Positions 23,400 through 35,229 of a stretch of DNA of 64,000 nt are shown here, one piece after another. The position numbers and the translations under genes are program-made. The stretch covers positions 2,303,501 to 2,367,500 of the forward strand of contig CANXME010002160.1 of assembly GCA_948144175.1 (NCBI GenBank), in the 5' to 3' direction. Source of the stretch: Closterium sp. NIES-65. Lineage: Eukaryota > Streptophyta > Zygnematophyceae > Desmidiales > Closteriaceae. The notes under the pieces were generated by a model. That model saw only the letters and a list, made by a program, of their open reading frames with translations. It had not been told where the DNA came from and did not search any database. Position 1 is the first letter of the stretch; every line of letters starts with the position of its first letter.

Positions 23400-24214
23400 A
23401 TGAAGAATCGCGACACAAGGATTTATTGGAGGAAAAGTCAGACACCTCACAGTAAGGGCCCATTCATTGTCATGTCACTATCTAAGGTCCGGATGATGGC
23501 GACATCGCCAAAATTCTGCCAGTCCTCTCACGAGCATTTGCGAAACCCGTAACCTTACTGACGTCCGGACCCTGGCTCGGTTCGGATGGAATGGTCTGGG
23601 GGTGTTCCCACCCCTCGGACCCAAGTTCACCCCGCACAAATGGGAGTGTTGTGAGGAGGAACGCGTTGGAGTGGCTTGGTTCGTGGAGAAGTGAAAAGGA
23701 ATGGAATGTTGGCAAAGAAAAGTTAGCCCATGAACGGTGTTGTACGCGGTGGAATCAGATGTGTAAAACTGAAAAAACGCCTTACATATGGGCTCAATAC
23801 ATCATTACAAGCACTCCATAAAACACACCGGATTCTGAAGGATCACACCACGGCGAGGATTGTAACAGCTCTATCGGGTCCATCACACACCACGAAAGCC
23901 TTGCCTGCAATGCTCTCCGCCTTCTCCGCCATCTGGCGGCCATGGATTCTGACGAGCTTGAACAAGTCAACGTCCTCGCTACAATGCACGCCGAGTTCTG
24001 ATCTTCTTAACAGTATCGTCTTTAACATTCTAAATGGAAGTCCGGTAATTTATGCTGACCTCGGTCTCTCCAGTTATCAGGCGACAAGCATCAGGCTCAG
24101 CCATGCATTCCCAAGGCCATGTTACCTTCAAGTTAATTACCATGTTAATTTCAACGTATCGTCAACTTCCATTGTCGGTGTATCTCCCACCATCATTAAA
24201 GCCTGTGGCTAAAA
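23400..24214. other. intergenic spacer
   Basis: Mixed composition with only short open frames and no recognised family. No RNA gene or clear repeat was seen. Confidence 0.5.
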
Positions 24215-25297
24215 TACCGTATACTCCCGGACAAAACACCCCCCCATAATTGTACACCCCCGGGTAGCTTGTGCGGGGTGGGTGTTATGATAGACCTCGT
24301 TTCTACTATACCGTCACCCCCCGGATATACCCCCATGGGGGGCAATAATAAAACATGTTTTTTCAAGGGGGTGGGCTTATAATCGAGTAAAGTTATAAGC
24401 GCCGGCGTTTATAAAATGACATTCATATTTTTTATATTTTTTAACACCAAACTGTAGGTCTCGTGCTTGCCCTTTCAATCGAGTCGAATTTACATGGGGT
24501 CGTCTGTGAAATTCTCGCGCGCGCTGGGAGACACACCCAATCTGACTCACATCCAGCTCCTGACAGCTCCTGCTGACTGGACCCGCATCCAGTGCAGGGT
24601 CCGAATGTGAAGGGAACCGAATCTGCAACATATCTGCCTGCTAAAGTAAAAATCATTACAACGTTTTGTACACATTTCAAATTTTAAAGTTTACGTGCGC
24701 TTATAATAAAACTAGTTTTTTCAGGGGGTGCGCTTATAATCGAGGAGGGGATATAAGCGCCATATGCCAATTAGAAGCGCCAGGCGCTTATCCTAGGGTG
24801 GCGCTTATATCCGGGGGGTGACGGTACCCCCCTTTTTGGCTGATTTTCTATAACACCCCCCTTTTCTTACAGATTAATGATTTTAGTCGTTAACGAGTAG
24901 CTGCAATACGGAAGAATATCGTGTGAATTTCTCCCTCAATGAAATTTCGCGGTACATTCAAAGGCAATCTGCCGAGATTTGCCCCCTCCCACTATTTCTC
25001 TGTTGCCACGTGCAGGTGAATCTTCCGTTGCAAGTGGCAAGAGAGGTGCCACATGGCATTTTCGTGAGGGCGATGAAGTTCGAGGCCGAAACTCACATTC
25101 GCGCCTCAGGCAGTGATGCTAAAAGGACCAGCAAAACACCCACATTGACTTATAAAAAAAACACTAACACTAAAATATGCCATATGTAAAGACCCGGGTA
25201 TTACCGTATGTATTTTTTTCCTATGAGGAGACCCCCCCCATTTTTTCCCTGTATTTTTAGCTATACCCTAGGGTGTTATGTCCGGGAGAATACGGTA
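24215..25297. mobile_element. outer MITE (TACCGTAT..CTCCCGGACA terminal repeats)
   Basis: The left end TACCGTATACTCCCGGACAA and the reverse complement of the right end TACCGTATTCTCCCGGACAT match over about 27 bp with two mismatches, and both ends begin with TA, as expected for a Tc1/mariner/pogo-type TA target. No transposase is inside. The element is about 565 bp once the nested MITE is removed. Internal sequence is AT-rich. Confidence 0.75.
24309..24826. mobile_element. inner MITE nested in the outer MITE
   Basis: The ends TACCGTCACCCCCCGGATAT and their reverse complement at 24806-24826 match perfectly over about 21 bp. Inside, blocks at about 24343-24410 and 24700-24765 are direct repeats (TTATAATCGAG, ATATAAGCGCC). 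No transposase is encoded. The terminal sequence is related to, but distinct from, that of the outer element. Confidence 0.8.
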
Positions 25298-25591
25298 GTG
25301 ACCCCCCCGTTCTAGTTGGGTCCAGCTTGATTACTCAAGTTTTTTTGCATTGTTTTGGAAAGTTATAAGTTATGTGTTTTTCGTTTTTCAGCCATCAGAC
25401 GAGTTTCGGAGTGGACCACTGTTACGAGTGCAATTGAGTGATCAAACGAGAATTGCACTATCGAAGCAAGAGTAGAATGAGCGAAGGCATGAGCGAAGAA
25501 TATATAGCGAAACTACAGTGGTAACGGTAATGAACTATGGTTGACGCGCGACGGGCCTGGAACTGAGGTTGGGAAAATGTCGAGGCGGAGG
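25298..25591. other. left flank of copia B, possible gypsy LTR remnant
   Basis: No open frame of note. It ends in GGAGG (25587-25591), the left copy of the copia B target duplication; the sequence across B resumes at 32976. Confidence 0.45.
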
Positions 25592-25722
25592 TGTGAAGCA
25601 AGGAAAACAGGAATGAAATGACTAAGTCAGAGTTGGGTACAAATACAACCCTAGAGAGCTGTACCCCATATGTGCTACCCCACTATAGCCTACAAACATG
25701 CATCAGTCATAATACTCTGACA
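25592..25722 (-). repeat. 3' LTR of copia B
   Basis: On the minus strand it starts TGTCAGAGTATTATGACTG and ends CTTGCTTCACA. It is paired with 32845-32975. Confidence 0.92.
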
Positions 25723-25933
25723 CACCCCCATAGGCAAAGTGGGGGAGAACAAGGGGTCACAAGACCAGTCAAGCAAAGCAAAGCAAAGCAAGCTCAGGGT
25801 GGATCACAACGTCACCACACAGTCCGAGCACAAGAGCAGGGCCAGAGGCCAGTTCACATGCAGGAGTACAGACATATATATAAAACTAGACAAGCAAGAG
25901 CAGGTATATATATATGTCACAGTACAAGTGAAG

Positions 25934-28900
25934 TCAAGAGGAGAGCAAGTGAGGCAAGACAGGTACAAGACCCAGCTGGGTGCAAAAGCGCTGATGGTCA
26001 CAAGGCGCGAGTGCCTTGGTGAACACATCAGCAGTGTTGGCCTCAGAGGCCACGTACGCAAGTCGCAACTGACCACGCTGCTGCAGCTCACGAGCAAGGA
26101 AGTAGCGGAGAGCAATGTGCTTCGTTCTGTGCTCCAAGCGCTGCTCTCGACACAAGGCCAGCATGGCCTTGTTGTCTACGTACAGCACTGGAGGAGAACG
26201 AGGCGGCTCTCCAAGGTCAGTCAGTAGGTAGGTGAGCCAGCGAAGCTCCTGTGCAGCCATGGCCCCGGCGTAGATCTCAGCCTCACAACTGGAGCCGAGA
26301 ACTGAAGACGAGCGAGTAGACCGCCACGAGACAGAGCCGGAACCAAGGCTGAAGGTGTAACCCTGTGACGACCGCTGCGTAGCCTGGTCGTCAGCCCAAG
26401 AAGCGTCCGCGTGGCCGGTAAGGACCACTGGACTCCGCCCTCCAAGCACTAGCCCCATGCCCGACGTACTGCACAGGTAGCGCAATACCCTCTTCGCTGC
26501 AGCCATGTGCTCTGGTCTGTGTCTCCCAGGAGCAACATAGCGTGCAAGAATGCTCAGAGGGTATGCAAGGTCAGGTCGTGTGCAGGTCATCAGGTACATG
26601 AGGCAGCCAACAAGCTCTGCATACGGACCACTCGACTCTACGGACTCATCCGAAGGCAGAGCTGAGAGTGAGTGGCGAGTAGGCAGAGGAGTGGCCTGAG
26701 GCGAGGAGTACGTGAAGCCGAAGCGCTGAAGGACCTGCTGCACCATGTGTGACTGAGTCAAGGTAATGGTGCGGCGTGCTCTGTCCCGAGTGATCTGCAA
26801 GCCAAGGTAGCTGCGCAGTTCACCCAGGTCTGTGCACGTGTGTCTCTTCAGCAGCTCGGACTTCACGTAGGCGAGTCCAGCAGTGTCCGCTGTGGCAAAG
26901 ACCAAGTCGTCGACGTACACGAGGATGTAGAACGGCGGCAGGGAAGTGTCGGTGCGAAGAAACAGCGACGGGTCAGCAGTAGAAGGAGCAAACCCAAGAG
27001 CCGCGAGCGTAGTCCTCAGTGTGTCGTGCCACTCACGCGGTGCCTGGCGGAGACCGTAGACTGGCCGTCGGAGGCTCCACTGGGTGCCAGGAGGGAAAGT
27101 CCCAGTGAAGCCAGGTGGACGGCGAAGCCAGATCTCCTCGTGCAGGCTACCCTGCAAAAACGCAGTGCTGAAGTCGAGAGAGTGAAGCTCGTAGTCGCGC
27201 TGAGCGGCTATGTGCAGCAGCACCCGAAGAGTAGTCATCTTCGGGGTGGGAGAGAAGGTCTGAAAGTAGTCAACTCCCTGCCGCTGACTGAAGCCACGAG
27301 CAACGTACCGTGCCTTGAAGATAGGTGGAGAGCCCGGCGGCCGCTTCACCCTGAAGATCCACATGCCACTGACGATGTTCGCCCCAGGAGGGGGAACCGC
27401 GTCAACGTAGGTGCCTGTGGACTTCCAGGAAGCCATCTCTGCATCCATAGCTGCCTGCCACTGAGAGGAGTAGGGACCCTCTACGGCCTCCGCGTAAGAA
27501 CGCGGAGTCGGGATGTCTAGTGCATCCGGGTCTCCCTCAGGGGCAAGCAGTACAGACGCGAGATGAGGTGAAGCAGCCGCTAGACACTGTAAATCCTCCT
27601 GCCTGTCCTCTAGGACGTCCGTGCCAAGAGCACACTCACCCCCGACGGACGGAGGACAGACAGACACAGACTCAGCAACAAGACTAGCAGCGTAGTCGAG
27701 ACGACAGCGAGCAGCAAAGTCGACGAGCTCAGCGACTAGAGCAGACGCAGCAGTGGACTCAAAGGAGGGGTCAGTGACGACAGTAGCAAGCAGACGCGTG
27801 ACAGTAGGACTGGCAGCACGAAGAGAGTCCGACTCAGGGTCGGCAAGTGCAGGAAGAGAGGACTCAGGAGGAGAAGGCAAAGGGGCACGCAGAGGAGCAG
27901 TGGACGGACGCAAAGACATCCGGTGCGTGCCAGGGACAGGAGGAGGACGCTTACGCGAACTGCGACCACTAGCGCGAGCAGCACGAACAGGCGACGCGGG
28001 ACGAGACGCAGGCTCACGACGCTCAGCAAGACCTCCAGTAGGACCAGTGTAAGGAGAGGGAGCAGGCAGTGGAGAGGAAGGCTCCAGCAGGGACTGCGAC
28101 TAGACAGGCGGTGGACCCTCTACTGGAGGAGAAAGACCAAGAACCTTCTGCAGGAGCGGAACGAAGTACGGCCGAGGCCGCGCGGCAGCTCCAGACTCAG
28201 CAGGGACAGCACCAGCACCCTCAGCGACAGCACCAGCGCCACCCACACCTCCAGCGGCAGGACCAACAGCAGTAGGCTCAGCACGAACGCCCTCAGCAGC
28301 TCCAGCTCCAGGAGGACCCTCAGGTCCAGCAGCTCCAAGACCGGCAGCACCCGCACCCTCGACGGTCGAAGAAGCTCCAGCTCCAGCTCCAGCAGCACCT
28401 CCAGACTCAGCAGCACGCCTCCAGCGGCGAGCGAACCACTCGCGCAGCTCCTGTGGAGAGAGGGGCTCCCGGCGAGACGCAGCAGCAGGAGAAACCCCAG
28501 GCTCAGCAGCTCCAGACGCAGCACCCCCAGGCTCAGCAGCTCCCATTACAGCACCCCCAGACCCAGCACCTCCAGGCACAGCACCCCCCGGCTCAGCACC
28601 CCCAGGCTCCGCACCCTCCGCAGTAGCACCCTCAGGCCCAGCACCCCCAGCAGTAGCACCCCCAGGCTCAGCACCCCCGCGCACAGCACCCCCAGAGTCA
28701 GCACCCCCAGGCTCAGCACCCGCAGCAGCACCAGAGTCACCAGTAACCTCGACCGGGTCAACGGCGTCTACCTGGGACACACCTGAGGGGGCAGGAACCT
28801 GAGGGGGGAGGGGGTCTACCGGGGGGGGAACCGGCACAAGGAAGTCCGGGGGAAGGGGGAGGGAAGGAGTGCGGTAGGGGAAGAGACGGTAGAAGGGGAC

Positions 28901-31807
28901 GGACTCGTCGAACGTGACGTCCTGGGAGGACAGAACACGACGAGAGGAGGGGTGGTAAAACTGCCACCCTGGGGCGTCAGTGGGGAAGCCAAGGAAGACA
29001 TAGGGAGCAGCACGAGGGGACAGCTTGTCCGCAGACAAGTCGCGGACAAACGCCCGAGATCCCCAGACACGGAACACAGACGCATCGCCAACCTTCCCCG
29101 TCCACAGCAAGGCTGGGGACATCGCAGGCCGAGAGACCCGGGGGTGAAGGTTGAGCTGATGCGCCGCGTACCTCACCGCAAACGGCCACAGAAAATGGGG
29201 GGCAGCCGCATGCATCATGGACGTACGAGCGACATCCATGACCATGCCAATGCGGCGCTCAGCAATCCCATTTTGCTGTGGTGAGTCCGGAAGCGTGAAG
29301 GTCTGGCGGATCCCTCGTGCACGACAGTAGTCCCGCAGAAGGCGAGAAGAGAACTCTCCGCCTCTGTCAGAGTGCAGACGCTGAACAGGAAAGTCCGAGC
29401 CGAAGCTCTTCCTGAGCTGGAGACGAGCCTCGCGGATCCAGTCGATCAGCACCTCAGTGACCGCACCCTTGCTGCGCAAGGGGAGGACTGTGGTGTAGCG
29501 CGAGTAGTCGTCAACCACCAACAGGAAGTAGCGCTCGTAACCCTGCCCACGGACGGGGACTGGGCCCCACACATCCATGTGAAGCGTCTGCAGGGGAGCC
29601 TCTGTCGGGGGGAAGTGGGAGGAGTGAGGAGTAGCCCGGAGGCGACCCTCGACACAGGGGACACAGGAAGGTCTTGGCCCGGAGGGGAAAGGAGGGAGAG
29701 ACTGGGGAAGACCAGAGACAAGGACACGGGAAGCCATGCTCCGAAGACGGGGCAAGGAGGGGTGGCCAAGACGGTGGTGCCACAGGAGAGTCTCGTGAGA
29801 CAGGAGGCGACAAGAACAGGGGGCAGACTCAGGACCTGACCGGGACGCAGCAGCAAGCACCTGACCCGATGCAGCCACCTGACCAGACGCAGGGACAGGA
29901 GGAGACTCAACGGTCTGGGTGTAGAGACTCGACCCCGGTCGACGCGAGAACGTGGCCAGGTGTCGGCCTGTGCGTGCCTCCGTGCAGTGGGTCACCCGCT
30001 GCCCCGCAGGAGTGAACTGGTGAACCCCCACATCCTGCAGGTCCGCTCCACTCACCAAGTTCGTAGAGAACGAGGGAAGGTACAGACCCGACAGGGTGCC
30101 CGAAGGGGCAGCTGGACACGGGAGGACAGTGGAGAAGTGAGAAAGGACAGGACCCCCAGAGGGGTCAGCAAGGGAGACCGCAACTGGCCGGCCGAGCGGC
30201 GTAAGGGTAGTGCGGTCTCGAAAGAAGGAGCGAGAAGCTCCGGAGTCAAGTGTGAAAGTGAGGGAGGACGAGGACGACGTAGTACCTGAGAGCGCAGTCT
30301 CACCAGTACCTGAGAGAACAGACGCACTGGCACCTAGAGCAGCAGCCTCACAAGCACCTAGCGCACCAGTACCAATGCCTGGGTCGGGCTGGAAACAACG
30401 GTAACCCTCATTCTCCTCACTATAATCCACAACATACATAGCAGCAAGGATAGCATCAAAATCAAGATCAAAGATCGCTACACCAGCCCTGAGAAGCTCA
30501 TCCCAGCGAGGGATCTCACTAGCCCCAGGGAACTGCTGACGCCAAGCGTCCGTCAGGCGGCCAAAGCAGCGCTGGGTGGCGTGGGCACCCCCACACTGCT
30601 CACCCGCGCGGTCGCCGGAACGAAGAACGTAGGTGCAGGGACCAGTACCCCCACCCCTCTGACGCCCAGCGTACCACTCACGAAGCTGCTGAGGCGGAGG
30701 GATGTCCTGCGAGCGCTGCTGCTGCTGCCGCTGCGAGCGCTGGCCACCACCACCGCCGCTACGCTGCTGGGTACCACCTCGACCAGCTCCACCTCCTCCA
30801 CCACCACCGCCTCCTCCGCTGCCGCCTCCACCGCCTCCACCTCCGCCGCCTCCACCACCGCCGCTGCCTCTACCACCACCGCTGGCACCACCACCACCGT
30901 CTCCGCCACTGCTGCCACCACCACCACCACCCCCGCCAGTAGTCCCGCTGCCACCCCCACTCCCTCCGCCGCCACCGCCGCCACCGCCACCGCCCCCTCC
31001 AGCTCCACCCGCGCCCTTGCCCCCCTTGCCCTTGCTGGAGCGACGTCTCCCACTAGGGGCAGACGCCGCGCCGACCGACTCAAGACCAAGCAGGTCGGCA
31101 GCAGCAGCAGAGGCAACAGAGGGCAGCAAGGGGGAAGGAGAGCACCCCTCAAAGATGGGGGTGCGAGGGTCACCATGAGAAGCACCTACAGCGACTATGC
31201 TCTTCTCCGCTGCGAGGAGGGCCTTCTCGAGGAGGTCGACGGTGAGGGTGGTGGGACAGACTGCGAGAAAGTGGTCCCTGACGACGCGAAGGGAGTCAGG
31301 GAGGCGCGCGACTACGTAGTAGAGAGTGATGTACATGGGGGGGGGGTTCTTAGCGCAGAACTCAGCAGGAAGGGCGGCGCGGTAGCGAGTGTCACTAGTG
31401 CGGAGGTGCGTAATGAGGTCAGCGACAGTGGGAAAGGCAGAGAGGTCAGGAAAGAGGTAGGGAAGCATGAGACGGCTCAGTGCAGCAGTGGCAGGGGAGG
31501 AGTAGCGCGCAACTACAGCGTCGTACAAGGTCTGAGCACTCTTGTACTGACTAAAGTGCGCACGCTCAGAGGTAGGGAGGTGGCGACGCACAGCAAGACG
31601 TGCAGCAGCATCGCGGGTGGCCCACTTAGAGCGGACAGTGGGATCAGCATCAGCAGCAGGAGCAGGAGAGGCGCCAGAGGTGAGGTCAAAGAGAGAAAGG
31701 TCGTCAGCCCTGTCGCACTGTAAGAACAGCTGCAGGTCGTCTAACCAGACCTCAAAATCAATGGCGCGACCCTAAGCGTCAAAAGCTAGGACACTAGGGG
31801 TAGCCAT
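25934..31807 (-). pseudogene. copia B gag-PR-INT-RT-RH polyprotein, two TAG stops
   Basis: One frame of 1958 codons from ATG at 31807 to TGA at 25934, interrupted only by TAG near 31774 (MATPSVLAFDA*GRA, normally Glu) and TAG at 28100 (normally Gln). Order: gag, a long poly-Gly linker, knuckle-like C..GEQCGGAHATQRCF, protease LDSGASRSFF, pre-integrase HHRLGHPSLPRLR, integrase DDYSRYTTVL and HSDRGGEF with SPQQNGIAERR, a Gly/Ala/Glu linker, then RT (KARYVARGFSQ, SLDFSTAFLQG, YVDDLVFA) and RNase H (ADASWADD, EAEIYAGA, VDNKAMLAL). The rest of the frame is open, so the stops look recent. Confidence 0.9.
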
Positions 31808-32815
31808 GGCGACGACAGCGACGCAGTGCAAGCAGTAGGGAAAGAGCTCGCAGTGTCAGTGGGACTGTGCTCACCAGGCAGGGCAGGTCGTGCAGCTATG
31901 CAGAAAGGCGGCTCAGCGACCGGGCGGCTCGGGTGCACAGCGGCTCGGCTCCCGGGCGGCTCGGTGGCTGGGCGGCTCGGGCGCAGGGCGGCTCGGCTCC
32001 CGGGCGGCTCGGCGGCAGGGCGGCTCGGGTGCAGGGCGGCTCGGCTCCCGGGCGGCTCGGCAGCAGGGCGGCTCGGGTCCCGGGCGGCTCGGCTGCTGGG
32101 GCGGCTCGGCCGGGAGATGTAGGGGCGGGGCCGTCAGGTGCAGCGGCGGGTCGACCGGTGCAGTGGCGGGCCGGCAGGTGCAGCGGCGGGCCGGCAGGTG
32201 CAGCGGCGGGCCGGCAGGTGCAGCGGCGGGCCGGTAGGTGCAGGCGGCGGGCCGTAGGGTGCAGCGGCGGGCCGTAGGGTGCAGCGGCGGGCCGGCAGGT
32301 GCAGCGGCGGGGCCGTCAGGTGAAGCGGCGGGCCGCTGGGTGCAGCGGCTGGCCGGCAGGTGCAGCGGCGGGCCGGCAGGAGCAGCGGCGGGCCGGCAGG
32401 AGCAGCGGCGGGGCCGTCAGGTGAGGCGGCGGGCCGGCAGGAGCAGCGGCGGGCCGTAGGGTGCAGCGGCGGGGCCGTCAGAGGCGGCGGGCCGTAGGGT
32501 GCAGCGGCGGGCCGTAGGGTGCAGCGGCGGGGCCGTCAGAGGCGGCGGCGGGGCCACGGCAGTAGAGGCGGGGCCGCGTCAGGGGAGGCGGCGGGGCCGC
32601 GTAAGGGGAGGCGGCGGGGCCGCGTCAAGGGAGGCGGCGGGGCCGCGTCAGGGGAGGCGGCGGGGCCGCGTCAAGCAGGCGGCGGGGCCGCGATCAGGAG
32701 AGGTGGGGGGGCCGCGTCTGAGGGACAGCGGGCTCGCGAGGGAAAAGGCGACCCGAGGGGTCGCTAAAAAAAAGGGCGCGCCTCGGGGCGCGCTTCGGTG
32801 GGCCCTAAAAAAAAC
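31808..32815 (-). repeat. GC-rich tandem-repeat leader of copia B
   Basis: Between the gag start and the primer site. 31910-32115 is an array of CGGCTCGGCTCCCGGG-type units, and 32120-32740 an array of 19-20 bp GCAGCGGCGGGCCGGCAGGT-type units. Arrays of the same type occur in the leaders of C, F and H. Confidence 0.88.
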
Positions 32816-32844
32816 GGTCCTAAGGCAGGACCCGCTCTAAACCA
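32740..32844 (-). promoter_or_regulatory. primer site and stem-loop series, copia B
   Basis: Read 5'-3' on the minus strand from 32844: the primer site, then a 6 bp stem (GGTCCT/AGGACC, 32816-32832), an 8-T run, the self-complementary GGGCCC, then GCGCGCC..GGCGCGC and GCGACCCCTCGGGTCGC hairpins separated by another T run. Serial hairpins split by T runs right after the primer site suggest a structured RNA leader. Confidence 0.65.
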
Positions 32845-32975
32845 TGTGAAGCAAGGAAAACAGGAATGAAATGACTAAGTCAGAGTTGGGTACAAATACA
32901 ACCCTAGAGAGCTGTACCCCATATGTGCTACCCCACTATAGCCTACAAACATGCATCAGTCATAATACTTTGACA
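32845..32975 (-). repeat. 5' LTR of copia B
   Basis: 131 bp, same length as the 3' copy; followed on the minus strand directly by the primer site. Confidence 0.92.
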
Positions 32976-33157
32976 GGAGGCCCGGAGCGCGGGTTACCGG
33001 CCGAGCCGTGAGGTCGGGGTGCGATGTGCAAAGGTGGCGGGAGGATTGTCGATGCGAGGGTTGCGGGTGGTAACGGTGCTGACTGTGGTGCTACAGTGGT
33101 GTACGCCAGGGCTTAGGTTTGGATTTTGCCTATTCACGATTAGCAGTGTAGACATTT

Positions 33158-34884
33158 TCAAAACCCTTCTGAGCAGTGTGCCCTTTTTGGAAACACTGAG
33201 GGATCAGTGAAACTTGAAGTGAATTTCGTGTCTCCGTCGCTGATGATCGCTGCTGGTATCTCGTGCAGTCGAACGACGGTGGTGATGAATAGGCGAGCTG
33301 TTTCTTCGGCTGTGATTGATTTCTTTAAGGCTGCGAAGTGTGCCATTTTCGTTAGTCGATCGACGACGACCAGGATCGCGTCGTTCCCACTCGCTCCGGC
33401 CAGTAACCCCGTGACGAAGTCCATCGTCACCTGCTGCCAAGCATGCTCTGGGGGTGGTATCGGCTGCAACTGTCATGCCGGCCGCTTCCGAGATGACTTC
33501 ATGATTTGTCAAGTGGGACATGATGCCACGTGTCGTTGAACGTCGGTCAACATTTCGGGCCAGTAATAATACCCCTGAAGCTGCTGCCGTGTTTTTTCTA
33601 CCCTGAAATGCCCCGAGGTAACTCCGTCGTATGCTTCCTCTAATAGTACTTCTCGTAGCAGTGTATACCCTGGTACCCAGATGCGGTCGGTCCCGGATTT
33701 TACGTAATAGACCCCCTTTGCTGCTACAAACTGCTGCGAATTTCCTCCTGTGATGAATGGATCCGTTTGGTACCCGTAGGTAAGTAGGCCTGTCAGTAGT
33801 GGGCTGGTCTGGGCAAGTAGTATTGCGTGGAGCTGGGCAGTGGGGCGGGTCAGTGCGTCGGCGATGTTCAATGCCCCTTTCTTGTAGGTAATTGTATAGT
33901 GGAAGTTTGACTTGAGGAAATCGAGCCAGCGAATCTGTCGTGGGTTGAGGTGTGGCTGTGCGCGGAGGTACTGTAGTGATTTATGGTCTGTCCGTACTGT
34001 CGCGTCTGTGCCGGTCAAGTAACAACGCCACACTTTGAATGCGTGCACGATCGCAAGCATTTCGCGATCGTGTATCGGGTAATTTTTCTAGGGTGGATGC
34101 ACTTTTCGTGACTCGTATGCGATGGGCTGTAGGCCGTTGCCGAAATCCTGTTGCAGTACTGCTCCGATGGCGATGTCGCTTGCGTCTGTAACTACTTCGA
34201 ATGGGCGGTGTGGGTCGGCGATGCGTAGCACGGGCGGTGAACAGAGAATATTTTTCAAGGCAAAGAAGGCAGCATGCTCGATCTCCCCCCACGTAAAAGC
34301 GACCCCCTTCCGTAGCAAGTCTGTCAGCGGCACAGTTAACCGTGCCATGTCAGGGACGAATTGACGCACGTAATTGACGAGCCCTAAAAAACTTTGCAGT
34401 TCCTTGATATTCGTCGGGGGGTGCCAAGCTTTTACCGTGCCCAACTTCTTCGGGTCAATTTCGACCCCAGCCTCTGAAATGACGTTCCCCCAGAACTCTA
34501 GCCTGTCATGAAAAAACTCGCACTTGGAACCCTTGGTCAGTAGCCGATGCTCGTCTAAAATTTTAAATACTGCTTCCAGATCGGCAAAGTGTTGCTGCTT
34601 GTCACGACTGTAGACGAGGATGTCGTCGAGGTAAACTATCACGCAGTTATCTAAAAGCGGCCTATACGCTTCGTTCATGGTCATCTGAAAAGTCGCCGGT
34701 GCGTTGGTGAGCCCGAAGGGCATTATGATGTGCTCGAATGACCCGTATCTAGTCCGAAAAGCTGTTTTGGCGCAGTCCGATGGTTCGACTCTAATATGAT
34801 GGTAACCGTAATCCCCTCGTAAATAAATTTTTGAAAAAACCAGTGATGTTCGCAGTTGGTCTATCAGTTCGTCGGCGCGGGGAA
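33158..34884 (-). pseudogene. gypsy G1 reverse transcriptase (second part), RNase H and integrase
   Basis: RT continues with FGLTNAPATFQMTMNEAYRPL and the catalytic YLDDILVYSRD, then RNase H (VVTDASDIAIGAVLQQ) with a TAG near 34088 (VHPP*KNYP), DHKSLQYLRAQPHLNPRQ, an integrase zinc region (HFRVEKTRQQLQGYYYWPE, SCPTC) and the integrase core (VTMDFVTGLLAG, VVVDRLTKMAHF). The frame shifts near 33510 and ends in unrelated residues by 33200; chromodomain-type sequence seen in G2 is missing here. Confidence 0.85.
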
Positions 34885-34888
34885 TGGG

Positions 34889-35018
34889 TGTGAAACAAGT
34901 AAACAGGAATGATGAATGACTAAGGAAAGATTGGGTACAAATGCAACCCTAGAAACCCTGTACCCCATATGTGCTACCCCACTATAGCCTACAGCAACTA
35001 TGTCATATCAATCTGACA
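34889..35018 (-). repeat. 3' LTR of copia C
   Basis: On the minus strand runs from TGTCAGATTGATATGAC to TTGTTTCACA; paired with 42112-42241. Confidence 0.92.
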
Positions 35019-35229
35019 CACCCCCATAGGCAAAGTGGGGGAGAACAAGGGGTCACAAGACCAGTCAAGTAAAGCAAAGCAGAGCAAGCTCAGGGTGGAT
35101 CACAACGTCACCACACATTCCGAGCACAAGAGCAGGGCCAGTGGCCAGTTCACATGAAGGAGTACAGACATATATATATAAAACTAGACAAGCAAGAGCA
35201 GGTATATATATGTCACAGTACAAGTAAAG

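Larger units (their letters stand above)
25592..32975 (-). mobile_element. full-length copia element B
   Basis: 7384 bp, bounded by 131 bp LTRs (25592-25722 and 32845-32975) and the 5 bp target duplication GGAGG (25587-25591 and 32976-32980). I saw a single LTR difference (CTCTGACA against CTTTGACA). The primer site (minus strand TGGTTTAGAGCGGG) abuts the 5' LTR at 32844, and a purine tract ATGGGGGTG precedes the 3' LTR. The leader (31808-32815) is GC-rich tandem repeat. Confidence 0.93.

Noticed and set aside
23730-24212. 160-residue open frame
   Set aside because: No recognisable motif and it runs up to the MITE; it looks like chance in AT-balanced spacer.
30581-31723. Plus-strand Thr/Ala-rich and Pro-rich frames opposite copia B
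   Set aside because: Antisense of the poly-Gly linker of the minus-strand gag; no family resemblance.
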